Assembly (NCBI RefSeq): GCF_022414575.1
Contig: NZ_JADWYQ010000018.1
Location: 1-64,000, forward strand
Direction of reading: 5' to 3'
Length of the DNA: 64,000 nucleotides
Source: Streptomyces sp. MUM 178J
GTDB taxonomy: Bacteria > Actinomycetota > Actinomycetes > Streptomycetales > Streptomycetaceae
Under the pieces are notes generated by a model, which was given only the letters and a program-made list of their open reading frames with translations, ran no database searches and was not told where the DNA came from. Shown here piece by piece: positions 52,468 to 60,509 of this stretch (position 1 is the stretch's first letter; every line of letters starts with the position of its first letter). Both the position numbers and the translations under genes were made by a program.

Positions 52468-54282
52468 TCAGCCCTGGTCGTCCATCCCGGCCAGCACAAG
52501 CGGCAGCCGCCCCGCCCCGCCCTCCGTCACCGTGACCGGGACGCCCCAGTCCTGCTGGTGCACATGGCACGCCGGATATTCGTTGTCCGGGTCGTCGTCG
52601 CAGGACGCCGCCATCGCGGAGACATGCAGCACGCCCTCCCCGACCTGCGCGTTCAGCTCCAGCTCACGGCTCAGGTCCGTGCCCTGCCCGTCCCCGGCGG
52701 CCAGCAGCTCCGGCGGGGTCGCGGAGACCAGCAGCCGTGTGGAGGGGCCGTAGCGGGTGTCCAGCTTCTGGCCGGGCGGGGCCTGGAAGACCACATCGAG
52801 CCGCAGGGTCCCGGGGGCGACCTCGGTCGCCGCGCGCTGCGTGCGGTGCGCCACCGCCTCCACACGCACCGCCTCCTCCGGCAGCCTCAGCCGGGTCAGC
52901 CGGTGCCGCCCCGACTCGACGACCACGATGTCGTCGCCGGCCAGCACCGCACCGCTGGGCTCGCGCAGATCCGTGGCCAGCGTGGTCACCTCGCCGGACG
53001 CGGGATCGTAACGGCGCAGGGCGTGGTTGTAGGTGTCGCTGACCGCGACCGACCCGTCCGGCAGGGCGGTCACGCCCAGCGGATGCTGCAGCAGCGCCTG
53101 CCCCGCCGTCCCGTCCCGGTGCCCGAAGTCGAACAGGCCCGTGCCGACCGCCGTGTGGACGACGCCCTCCGCGTCGATCCAGCGCAGCGCGGACGTCTCC
53201 GAGTCGGCGATCCACAGCCGGTCCCCGGCAGCCGCGAGCCCCGACGGCTGGGCGAACCAGGCCTCGGCCGCGGGCCCGTCCACCAGGCCCTCGTTCGTGG
53301 TGCCCGCCGCGGCCTGCACCGTCCCGGCCTCCGGGTCGTAGGTCCACAGCTGGTGCACCCCGGCCATGGCGATCCACAGCTTCCCGCCCCACCAGGCCAC
53401 GTCCCACGGCGACGACAGCGACACCTCACGGGCCGGCCCGGCGGTCGGCTCGCCCTGCCACCACTGGCGGCCGGTGCCGGCGAGCGTCTCGATCGCCCCG
53501 CTCTCGGGGTCGTACGCCCGGATGCGGTGGTGCACGGTGTCGGCGACCGCGACCCGCCCGTCGGGCAGCAGCGCAAGCCCCTGCGGCTCCTTGAAGTCCC
53601 CCTCGCCGATCCTGCGCACCACGCTCTCGCCGTCCGGGGCGAGCTCGACGAGCTGGTGGCGGGTGGAGTCGGAGACGAGGAAGTGCCCGGACGGCAGCAG
53701 CAGCGCCTTGCCGGGGAACCGCAGATGCGTCGCGGCGGGCTCCGGCGGCACATAAGGCCCGTCGCCGCGCCGCAGTGTCCCCTTGGCCTCGTGCTCGGCC
53801 TCCAGCTCCGCCACCAGCCGCTCGATGGCATGCGCATGCCCCTCACCCGCGTGCTGGGCGACGACATACCCCTCGGGGTCGATCACCACGAGCGTCGGCC
53901 ACGCCCGGACCGCGTACTGCTTCCAGGTCGCCAGCTCCGGGTCGTCGAGCACGGGGTGGTGCACCTGGTAGCGCTCGACGGCGTCCACGACGGCCTGGTG
54001 GTCGGCCTCGTGCACGAACTTCGGCGAGTGGACCCCGACGATCACCAGTGTGTCGCGGTGCTTCTCCTCAAGCTCCCGCAGCTCATCCAGGACGTGCAGG
54101 CAGTTGATGCAGCAGAAGGTCCAAAAATCCAAGATCAATGTGCGACCTCGGAAGTCGGCGAGCTTCAGATCCTTCCCGCCGGTGTTGATCCAGCCACCCT
54201 TGCCGATCAGCTCGGGGGCGCGGACACGGGCACGGCGGTGCGGAATCGCGGAGCCGGAGGAGGCGGCCGAAGCAGCGTTCAT
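52468..54282 (-). CDS. Thioredoxin-fold/NHL-propeller protein (NHLRC2-like)
   Basis: 604 residues. The N-terminal thioredoxin-like domain (~20-170) has WTFCCINC (C57, C58, C61), the exact variant found in animal NHLRC2 and its bacterial relatives. The rest (~185-600) is a six-bladed NHL propeller (PSGHFLVSDSTRHQLVELAP, LALLPDGRVAVADTVHHRIR, VTALPDGSVAVSDTYNHALR). It probably acts in thiol redox or as a scaffold; a 20-residue polar leader precedes it, with no signal peptide. The ATG at 54282 has a weak site and longer starts exist. A 36-base piece of this gene is copied at 55438-55473. Confidence 0.9.
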   Translation of the reverse strand: MNAASAASSGSAIPHRRARVRAPELIGKGGWINTGGKDLKLADFRGRTLILDFWTFCCINCLHVLDELRELEEKHRDTLVIVGVHSPKFVHEADHQAVVDAVERYQVHHPVLDDPELATWKQYAVRAWPTLVVIDPEGYVVAQHAGEGHAHAIERLVAELEAEHEAKGTLRRGDGPYVPPEPAATHLRFPGKALLLPSGHFLVSDSTRHQLVELAPDGESVVRRIGEGDFKEPQGLALLPDGRVAVADTVHHRIRAYDPESGAIETLAGTGRQWWQGEPTAGPAREVSLSSPWDVAWWGGKLWIAMAGVHQLWTYDPEAGTVQAAAGTTNEGLVDGPAAEAWFAQPSGLAAAGDRLWIADSETSALRWIDAEGVVHTAVGTGLFDFGHRDGTAGQALLQHPLGVTALPDGSVAVSDTYNHALRRYDPASGEVTTLATDLREPSGAVLAGDDIVVVESGRHRLTRLRLPEEAVRVEAVAHRTQRAATEVAPGTLRLDVVFQAPPGQKLDTRYGPSTRLLVSATPPELLAAGDGQGTDLSRELELNAQVGEGVLHVSAMAASCDDDPDNEYPACHVHQQDWGVPVTVTEGGAGRLPLVLAGMDDQG

Positions 54283-54472
54283 GGGAACAAGGGTGCCATT
54301 GCGGTGCGGGGGCATTGACTCGGATGGGTGAGCCCAAGGGGACGCATGGGGCATTTCTCCGGGACAATTGCCCTGTGGCTGGTTCAGTTCGTGCACCCTG
54401 TCGGGTTGCTCCACCGGCCCGATAGAGGTTCATGCGCAGCAGTAATGCCCCCAGCCCAACGGAGGTGCGCTC

Positions 54473-55312
54473 ATGACGCCAGACCCGACCGGCGCGTCGG
54501 AGGAGACGCCCGGCAAGAGCCGGTTCGACGACATCTACAACGAGCCCGACCCACGGCCGTACTTCCGGCGGCTGCAACCCTTCGAGTACGAGATTCCGCA
54601 TCAGGCCCAGAACGTTTTCCGCCGAGTCCTGGCCGAGCGGGCCAGGGCGCCCGGCGCCGAGGGCCCGGTGACCGTGCTGGATCTGTGCTGCTCGTACGGG
54701 GTGAACGCGGCGCTGCTCAACCATGACCTCACGCTGGCCGACCTGTATGCGCACTACACCAGCCCGGAGGCGGGCTCCCTCACCTCGGCGGAGCTGATCG
54801 AGCGGGACAAGGAGTTCTACGCCTCGCGCCGGCGCTCCGACGCCGTCCCCGTCGTCGGCCTCGACGCCGCGGACCGCGCGGTGCGCTACGCCCAGGCGGT
54901 CGGGCTCCTCGACGCGGCGTTCGCGGAGAACCTGGAGCGACATCCCCCCAGCGACCGGCTCCGCAGGACCCTGGCCGACGTCGACCTGATCACGGTCACG
55001 GGAGGCATCGGCTATATCACCCACACCACGTTCGACGCCCTGATGTCCGGCACGACGCCGGGGCGCGTCTGGGTCAGCGCGTTCGCCCTGCGGATGGTCT
55101 CGTACGACGCGATCGCCGAGACGCTCGCAGGGCACGGTCTGGCCACGGTGTCCGACCCGTCGCAGGTGTATCCGCAGCGCCTGTTCACCGGGCCGGACGA
55201 GCAGCGCAACGCCATCGAACAGCTCCGGCTGACGGGCCACGACCCTGCGGGGCTGGAGAGCGAGGGCAGGTACTACACCCTCCTGTACGAGTCCCGCCCC
55301 CGGAGGACGTAG
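54473..55312 (+). CDS. SAM-dependent methyltransferase-like protein
   Basis: 279 residues. Motif I is VTVLDLCCSYGVNAALL (D and CxxG in place of the common GxGxG), with later VGLDAADRAVRYAQAVGLLD (acidic loop II) and DLITVTGGIGYITHTTFDAL. The pattern fits class I methyltransferase fold; the weak glycine loop makes catalysis uncertain. The N-terminus PYFRRLQPFEYEIPHQAQNV is conserved-looking. No operon partner on the same strand; a bidirectional terminator follows at 55334-55405. Confidence 0.75.
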   Translation: MTPDPTGASEETPGKSRFDDIYNEPDPRPYFRRLQPFEYEIPHQAQNVFRRVLAERARAPGAEGPVTVLDLCCSYGVNAALLNHDLTLADLYAHYTSPEAGSLTSAELIERDKEFYASRRRSDAVPVVGLDAADRAVRYAQAVGLLDAAFAENLERHPPSDRLRRTLADVDLITVTGGIGYITHTTFDALMSGTTPGRVWVSAFALRMVSYDAIAETLAGHGLATVSDPSQVYPQRLFTGPDEQRNAIEQLRLTGHDPAGLESEGRYYTLLYESRPRRT

Positions 55313-55333
55313 CTCTCCGCGGAGACCGGCGAG

Positions 55334-55405
55334 AGGTGCTGTGCGGGTCCGCCATGTGCGGGCCCGCACTGCGCGCGTCCGCGCGTCCGGACCCGCACAG
55401 CACCT
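55334..55405. terminator. Bidirectional terminator with 18-base perfect arms and a structured loop
   Basis: AGGTGCTGTGCGGGTCCG (55334-55351) pairs perfectly with 55388-55405; the 36-base loop contains a second hairpin GTGCGGGCCCGCAC. It lies between the convergent methyltransferase (stop 55312) and nitrilase-fold (stop 55503) genes. Confidence 0.9.
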
Positions 55406-55437
55406 CAGGTCTCGCCCGGCTCGCGCGGCCACCCCGG

Positions 55438-55473
55438 GTCTCGATCGCCCGCTCTCGGGGTCGTACGCCCGGA
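55438..55473 (+). repeat. 36-base ectopic copy of part of the NHL-protein gene
   Basis: Bases 55438-55473 equal 53486-53522 inside the NHL gene except for one deleted C. Same strand orientation on +. It lies in the gene-free gap before the nitrilase-fold stop. No function is expected; it records a short local duplication. Confidence 0.85.
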
Positions 55474-55502
55474 TCTCGCCCGGCCCGCACGGCCGCCCGG
55501 GG

Positions 55503-56303
55503 TCAGGACGCGGAGCGCGGGGGCTCGACGCCCAGCACCCGGTCCTTCAGCGCCGGGAACTGCTCCCTCGTCGCCGTCACCTTCGCCGCGTCGAGTTCAA
55601 CGGTCAGGACCTCCTCCGCCGTGCCCGCCTCGGCGAGCACCTCGCCCCACGGGTCGACGACCAGGCTGTGCCCGGCCTGCTCGACCCCGGCGTGCGTGCC
55701 CGTCGTGCTGCACGCCAGCACATAGGCCTGGTTCTCGACGGCGCGGGCCCGCGCCAGCAGCGTCCAGTGCCCGCGGCGTCGGGCGGGCCAGCCCGCGGGC
55801 ACGACGAAGCCCTGTGCACCCGCGTCCGTCAGCTGCCGGAACAGCTCTGGGAAGCGCAGGTCGTAGCAGGTCGCAAGGCCGAGGGTCAGCTCCGGCAGCG
55901 CCACGGTCCGCGGCGTCGTGCCCGCGCCCATCAGCGTGGCCTCGCCCTGGTCGAACCCGAAGCGGTGGATCTTGCGGTAGGCGGTGACCCGCTCTCCGGC
56001 CGGGCTGTAGACGAGCGAGGTGTTGTAGAGCACGCCGTCCGCGGCGCGCTCGACGATCGAGCCCGCGTGCAGCCAGACCCCCGTGTCGCTCGCCGCCTTC
56101 GCCATCGCCTCGTGCGTCGGGCCGTCCAGCGGCTCGGCCTCCTCGGCGAACGCCTGGTATGAGAATGCGCCCACCGGCCACAGCTCCGGCAGGATCACCA
56201 GATCGACGTCTGACTGTTCCCGTACCAGCGAAGCCACTCGCTGCCGCCGGGAGTCGACCGACTCCTCCGGGTTTACCGCGATCTGCATCAGCGAAGCGCG
56301 CAC
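55503..56303 (-). CDS. Carbon-nitrogen hydrolase (nitrilase superfamily)
   Basis: 266 residues. The Glu-Lys-Cys triad is E40 (LVILPELW), K111 (TAYRKIHRFG) and C146 (GLATCYDLRFPELF). Layout fits the omega-amidase/Nit-like branch, which releases ammonia from small amides such as 2-oxoglutaramate or deaminated glutathione. The N-terminal MRASLMQIAVNPEE is standard. The 174-base gap to the divergent DinB gene carries both promoters. Confidence 0.93.
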   Translation of the reverse strand: MRASLMQIAVNPEESVDSRRQRVASLVREQSDVDLVILPELWPVGAFSYQAFAEEAEPLDGPTHEAMAKAASDTGVWLHAGSIVERAADGVLYNTSLVYSPAGERVTAYRKIHRFGFDQGEATLMGAGTTPRTVALPELTLGLATCYDLRFPELFRQLTDAGAQGFVVPAGWPARRRGHWTLLARARAVENQAYVLACSTTGTHAGVEQAGHSLVVDPWGEVLAEAGTAEEVLTVELDAAKVTATREQFPALKDRVLGVEPPRSAS

Positions 56304-56477
56304 ACTACCACCGTCCTGGCATTCGAGCCGTCAACACGGGCCTACGATCGTCACACGAAAGCTCTGCCACTGCCCTGCCGGGCAGCGTAATTTAACTGTC
56401 GAAGCTGCCACCCGCCCCCCACACGAAACCGTCCCGCCGTATCCGCTGTATCACCCGCTGAACCGCCGAGGGGTCCC

Positions 56478-57302
56478 GTGACCGTCCATTCCAGCCTCCA
56501 GACCTACGCCGATGCCTGGACCCACTCCATCGAAGCGATATCCGAGCTGGTGACACCACTGGCCGAGAGCGAATGGAATCAGCCAACTCCCTGCCCGGGC
56601 TGGTCGGTGCGCGACCTCGTCTCGCACATCATCGGCATGGAGTGCGAGACGCTGGGCGATCCACGGCCGATCCACACGCTCCCCCGCGATCTGTTCCATA
56701 TGCAGGGCGAGCTCGCCCGCTATATGGAGGTGCAGGTCGATGTGCGACGGCACCACACCGCGCCGGAGATGACCGCGGAGCTGGAGTACACGATCATCCG
56801 CCGGGCCCGGCAGCTGCGCAACGAGAACCGCGCCCCCGACACCATGGTCCGCGCGCCGCTCGGCGCGGAGCAGACCCTCGAACTCGCCATGCAGATGCGG
56901 GCGTTCGACGTCTGGGTGCATGAGCAGGACCTGCGGACGACCCTCGGCAAACCGGGCAACCTGGACTCCCCGGGCGCTCACGTCGCCCGCGACGTCCTGC
57001 TGGGAGGCCTGCCGAGGGTGGTCGCCAAGGAAGCGGGCGCACCGCCGAATTCGGCGGTGGTGGTGGATGTGCAGGGGCCGGTGGAGTTCCTGCGCACGGT
57101 CCGGGTGGACGAGAACGGCCATGGCACGATCGACGGCTCGCCCTCGCTCGGCCCGCTGGTGACGCTCGCGACGGACTGGGAGACCTATATGCGGCTGGCC
57201 TGCGGACGGGTGCGGGCGAGCGCTGTGGAGGACAAGGTCAAAGTGGAGGGCGACGGGGCGCTGGCGGCGGCGATCCTGGAGAGGTTCGCACTCACCCCGT
57301 AA
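56478..57302 (+). CDS. Mycothiol-dependent maleylpyruvate isomerase/DinB-type protein
   Basis: 274 residues from a GTG. The DinB/MDMPI N-terminal four-helix domain carries WNQPTPCPGWSVRDLVSHII (conserved W.PG..D...H) and a third metal His in FDVWVHEQDLRTTLG. The C-terminal part (~190-270) is the SCP2-like DUF found in mycothiol-dependent enzymes. Such proteins use mycothiol for isomerase or transferase reactions in actinomycetes; the substrate is unknown. The gap before the next gene holds two GGGGCTCCGCCCC elements. Confidence 0.87.
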   Translation: MTVHSSLQTYADAWTHSIEAISELVTPLAESEWNQPTPCPGWSVRDLVSHIIGMECETLGDPRPIHTLPRDLFHMQGELARYMEVQVDVRRHHTAPEMTAELEYTIIRRARQLRNENRAPDTMVRAPLGAEQTLELAMQMRAFDVWVHEQDLRTTLGKPGNLDSPGAHVARDVLLGGLPRVVAKEAGAPPNSAVVVDVQGPVEFLRTVRVDENGHGTIDGSPSLGPLVTLATDWETYMRLACGRVRASAVEDKVKVEGDGALAAAILERFALTP

Positions 57303-57304
57303 CC

Positions 57305-57342
57305 GGGGCTCCGCCCCGGACCCCGTGCGGGGGCTCCGCCCC
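57305..57342. repeat. Two REP-like GGGGCTCCGCCCC elements
   Basis: GGGGCTCCGCCCC at 57305-57317 and 57330-57342, each a small hairpin, followed by GACCCC/AGACCCC. This intergenic element is widespread in Streptomyces; a relative is at 511-523. Probably aids termination after the DinB gene. Confidence 0.8.
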
Positions 57343-57401
57343 AGACCCCCACGCCCCCAGGGCGTAGGGGGGAGGGGTGGGGGAAAGACCCGCCGGACGG
57401 C

Positions 57402-58715
57402 CTACGCGGGTACGTGCACCGTCTCCACCCGGCTCGCCACCAACCGCTCCCGCTCCCGCCGAACCGCCCGCCCCCGCAGCCGCAGGATCTGCCAGACGCC
57501 CAGCGCCTGGAGGACGAAGACGGAGGAGAAGGCGGTCCGGTAGTCGTCCCCGGTGGCGTCCAGCAGCACGCCCACGGCCAGCAGCGTCGTCATGGAGGCG
57601 ATGAAACCGCCCATGTTCGTGATGCCGGACGCCGTGCCCTGGCGCTCCGGCGGATTCGCGGGGCGGGCGAAGTCGAAGCCGATCATCGAGGCAGGCCCGC
57701 AGGCGCCCAGCACCATGCACAGGGCGATGAGCAGCCAGACGGGTGCGTGGTCGCCGGGCCAGAACAGGGCTGCGGCCCACAGGGCGGCCGTCGCACTCAC
57801 CGTGCCGAGGGCGAGCGGGGTCCGTGCGGCATGGTGACGGGCGATGATCTGCCCGTAGACCAGGCCGACGGCCATGTTCGACAGGACCACCAGGGTGAGC
57901 AGCTCGCCCGCGGTCTGGCGGTTCAGGCCCTGCGCCTCGACCAGGAACGGCATGCCCCACAGCAGCAGGAACACCATCGCGGGGAACTGGGTGGTGAAGT
58001 GCACCCACAGGCCCAGCCGGGTGCCCGGCTCCCGCCAGGACGCGGCGATCTGCCGTCGTACGTAGGCGACGCCGGCATGGTGGACGGGCGGCGGCTCCTG
58101 GCCTTCGGGGTGGTCCTTGAGGAAGAGCAGCACCAGCGCCAGCACGACGAGCCCGGCGAGCGCGCTGCCCGCGAACGTGGCCGTCCAGTCGAGGTGGTGC
58201 AGCATCCGGGCGAGGACGATCGTGGAGACGAGGTTGCCCGCCATGCCGAAGAGCGCGGCCACCTGCCCGATCAGCGGCCCCCGGCGGGCAGGGAACCAGC
58301 GGGCGCCCAGGCGCAGCACGCTGATGAAGGTCATGGCGTCGCCGCAGCCGAGCAGCGCGCGGGAGGCGAGGGCCATTCCGTACGAGGGGGAGAGCGCGAA
58401 CCCGATCTGCCCTGCGGTGAAGAGCACGATGCCCAGGGTGAGGACCTTCTTGGTGCCCAGCCGGTCGACCATCAGGCCGACGGGTATCTGCATGCCCGCG
58501 TAGACGAGCAGTTGGAGTATCGAGAAGGCGGACAGGGCGGAGGCGTTGACGTGGAAGCGGTCGGCGGCGTCGAGTCCGGCGACGCCGAGGCTGGTGCGGA
58601 AGGTGACGGCGACGAAGTACACGGCGACGCCTATGCCCCATACCGCTGCCGCGCGCCGGCCGCCGGGCGGGTCTGCGGACAGGCCTGAACCCGCCGGGGA
58701 GGCGGCCTGGCTCAC
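57402..58715 (-). CDS. MFS transporter, sugar-phosphate/organic-anion porter type
   Basis: 437 residues with about twelve helices. The MFS loop 2-3 motif appears as VGLMVDRLGTKKVLTLGIVL and the second half repeats it weakly. FVAVTFRTSLGVAGLDAADR is the first extracellular region. GASMIGFDFARPANPPERQG is the central loop, seen in nitrate/organic-anion-type MFS proteins of actinobacteria. Substrate unknown. The GntR regulator gene overlaps its start by 4 bases (ATGA) and precedes it, so the two form one operon. Confidence 0.9.
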   Translation of the reverse strand: MSQAASPAGSGLSADPPGGRRAAAVWGIGVAVYFVAVTFRTSLGVAGLDAADRFHVNASALSAFSILQLLVYAGMQIPVGLMVDRLGTKKVLTLGIVLFTAGQIGFALSPSYGMALASRALLGCGDAMTFISVLRLGARWFPARRGPLIGQVAALFGMAGNLVSTIVLARMLHHLDWTATFAGSALAGLVVLALVLLFLKDHPEGQEPPPVHHAGVAYVRRQIAASWREPGTRLGLWVHFTTQFPAMVFLLLWGMPFLVEAQGLNRQTAGELLTLVVLSNMAVGLVYGQIIARHHAARTPLALGTVSATAALWAAALFWPGDHAPVWLLIALCMVLGACGPASMIGFDFARPANPPERQGTASGITNMGGFIASMTTLLAVGVLLDATGDDYRTAFSSVFVLQALGVWQILRLRGRAVRRERERLVASRVETVHVPA

Positions 58716-59431
58716 CGGGCCTCACCCCGGACGAGGTCGCGGACCCGTCCCACATGGCCGCTCACACAGCGGGCGGCGCCCTCGGCGTCCCCGGCCCGCA
58801 GCGCCCGAAGGATCTCGGCGTGCTCCGCGATGCTCTTCGCGATGCGGTCCGGGTGGGCCTCCATGACGGCGACGCCCATCCGCAGCTGGCGGTCGCGCAG
58901 CTGGTCGTACAGCCGGGACAGGATCTGGTTGCCGGCCTGCCGGACGATCTCCGCGTGGAAGCACCGGTCGGCCACGGCGACCGCACGCAGGTCCCCTTCG
59001 CGCGCGTGCCGCCGCTGTTCCTCCATCAGCTCCTCCAGCCGTGCGACGAGCCGTGCGGGCACGGGCACGCACTTCCGCACGGCGTGCTCCTCGACGAGCA
59101 GCCGGGTCTCCACCACATCGGAGATCTCCTGTGCCGAGACGGCGAGGACCAGCGCACCCTTCTTGGGGTAGAGCTTGAGCAGTCCCTCCATCTCCAGCTT
59201 CAGCAGCGCCTCGCGCACGGGCGTACGCGACACCCCGACGGCCTGCGCCAGCTCGCCTTCGGTGAGCAGCGTCCCGCCCTCGTAGCGGCGGTCGAGCACG
59301 GCTTCCTTGACGTGGTGGTAGACGCGTTCGGCGGCGGGCTGCTGAGAGGCGGACGCCGAAGACCCGGGGGACGAAGAAGCGGGCGACGAAGACGCGGGGG
59401 ACGGGGCTGAGGAACGTGCGGCGGCCAGCAT
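58712..59431 (-). CDS. GntR-family regulator (FCD/FadR subfamily)
   Basis: 239 residues. A Ser/Pro/Ala-rich leader (~1-35), then winged HTH YHHVKEAVLDRRYEGGTLLT and ELAQAVGVSRTPVREALLKL. The FCD ligand domain (~110-235) has EISDVVETRLLVEEHAVRKC, CFHAEIVRQAGNQILSRLYD and IAEHAEILRALRAGDAEGAA with the Asp/His metal ligands. It probably represses the downstream MFS gene and responds to its substrate. TTGTATCTAT just before the ATG at 59431 suggests an operator or leaderless start. ATG 59461 is an alternative. Confidence 0.92.
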   Translation of the reverse strand: MLAAARSSAPSPASSSPASSSPGSSASASQQPAAERVYHHVKEAVLDRRYEGGTLLTEGELAQAVGVSRTPVREALLKLEMEGLLKLYPKKGALVLAVSAQEISDVVETRLLVEEHAVRKCVPVPARLVARLEELMEEQRRHAREGDLRAVAVADRCFHAEIVRQAGNQILSRLYDQLRDRQLRMGVAVMEAHPDRIAKSIAEHAEILRALRAGDAEGAARCVSGHVGRVRDLVRGEAR

Positions 59432-59513
59432 GCGCACAGCATAGATACAAGTGGTGTGCATCAGCAGGGCCCGTCCACGATCCGGACGGGCCCTGCCGCA
59501 GGTCCGGCCGGCG

Positions 59514-59963
59514 TCAGCCGCCTATGGGCATCCAGCCGCTCCATGCGCCGGCCGCCTTGTTGGCGCCGTCCGCGCCGTTGCGCACGACGACCCGGAACTT
59601 CACATCGCCGCTCTCACGCATGTTGTAGTTGCACTCGCCCCAGCCTCCGTCGGCGGTGCCCGTCCAGTGGCACTCGCCGGAGCGGCCGTAGTCCGTGCGC
59701 CACTCGGCGACGACGCGCAGCCCGTCGGCCTTGTTGTCCTTCATCAGGAACTTGTCGCCGTACGACCGGAAGCAGGCCGTGCCCGCCAGGTCGCCGCCCC
59801 GGTAGACGTACCGGCAGTGCGTGTAGTCCGCCAGGGCGCCGTCGCCCACGGGCGCGGCCTGTGTGGCGCCGCCGCCGTTGCCGGCCGCCTGCGCGGGAAG
59901 CGAGGTGCCCAGGACGGCGGCCATGCCCGCGGCGGCGGCCGCGACTGCGTAACGAAGCTTCAA
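59514..59963 (-). CDS. Small secreted protein, unknown function
   Basis: 149 residues from a TTG with GGAGGAG 6-7 bases upstream. The overlapping ATG reading (MEESTLK) would use the ribosome site as codons. Signal peptide LKLRYAVAAAAAGMAAVLGT, cleaved after LPAQA. The mature part has four Cys in CRYVYRGGDLAGTACF and CHWTGTADGGWGECNYNMRE, suggesting two disulfides, and a C-terminal FRVVVRNGADGANKAAGAWS. It resembles a small beta-rich secreted domain; I know no family name. Confidence 0.75.
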   Translation of the reverse strand: MKLRYAVAAAAAGMAAVLGTSLPAQAAGNGGGATQAAPVGDGALADYTHCRYVYRGGDLAGTACFRSYGDKFLMKDNKADGLRVVAEWRTDYGRSGECHWTGTADGGWGECNYNMRESGDVKFRVVVRNGADGANKAAGAWSGWMPIGG

Positions 59964-60218
59964 GGTGCTCTCCTCCATGAACCGTTCGCCGTGCGGATGT
60001 TCGATGGAACGCCTTTGCGCTTCGGAAACTACTTGTGGCGATGTCGCGTACAGAAGGAACTTCGGACGTATCTGTCGCCTTCCCGCCATCTTCCCGTTTA
60101 CGAATGGTTGGCCGGGGCGCGGCTGGGATTCCGCCGGAGCCCGGGGTTACCGTGGGCTCGCTGCCGCGGAAAGCGACCTCAGGGGGCCGGGTTACGTGTG
60201 ACCAGGGAGGGGACCACG

Positions 60219-60509
60219 ATGCAGGGGGCATCGGAACGTCGGCACATCGTCGAACTGCTGGTGCGGGGCTGGAGCGACGACCGCATCTCGCGCGAACTGG
60301 CACTCAGCAAGCGGACCGTCCAGCGCCGCGTCCGGCGCCTGATGCAGGAGCACGGCTGCTCCAGTCGCTTCTCCCTGGGCTTCACGCTCGGGCTGCGGCT
60401 GGGCATGCGGGCGCCGGGCCGCCCGGGCGGCAGTGCGAAGGGCCCGGACGCACCGTCGCGTCCGGGCCCTCGGCACACCCGGGCCGAAAGATCCGTCAGG
60501 CCCAGGTGA
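60219..60509 (+). CDS. Small LuxR-type HTH protein
   Basis: 96 residues from the ATG with GGGAGGGG 6 bases upstream. The HTH RRHIVELLVRGWSDDRISRE then LALSKRTVQRRVRRLMQEHG is a GerE/LuxR-type DNA-binding domain, with the SRFSLGFTLGLRLGMR tail seen in small stand-alone LuxR proteins. No receiver domain. Its last ~24 codons run through the terminator hairpin at 60440-60469 and overlap the convergent E2 gene by 14 bases, so the true C-terminus may be shorter or this is a converged end. Confidence 0.75.
   Translation: MQGASERRHIVELLVRGWSDDRISRELALSKRTVQRRVRRLMQEHGCSSRFSLGFTLGLRLGMRAPGRPGGSAKGPDAPSRPGPRHTRAERSVRPR
60440..60469 (-). terminator. Terminator of the 2-oxoacid dehydrogenase operon, inside the HTH-gene 3' end
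   Basis: A 12-base perfect stem GGGCCCGGACGC (60440-60451), six-base loop ACCGTC and complementary arm 60458-60469, 27 bases beyond the E2 stop. On the plus strand it lies within the HTH coding sequence. Confidence 0.8.
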
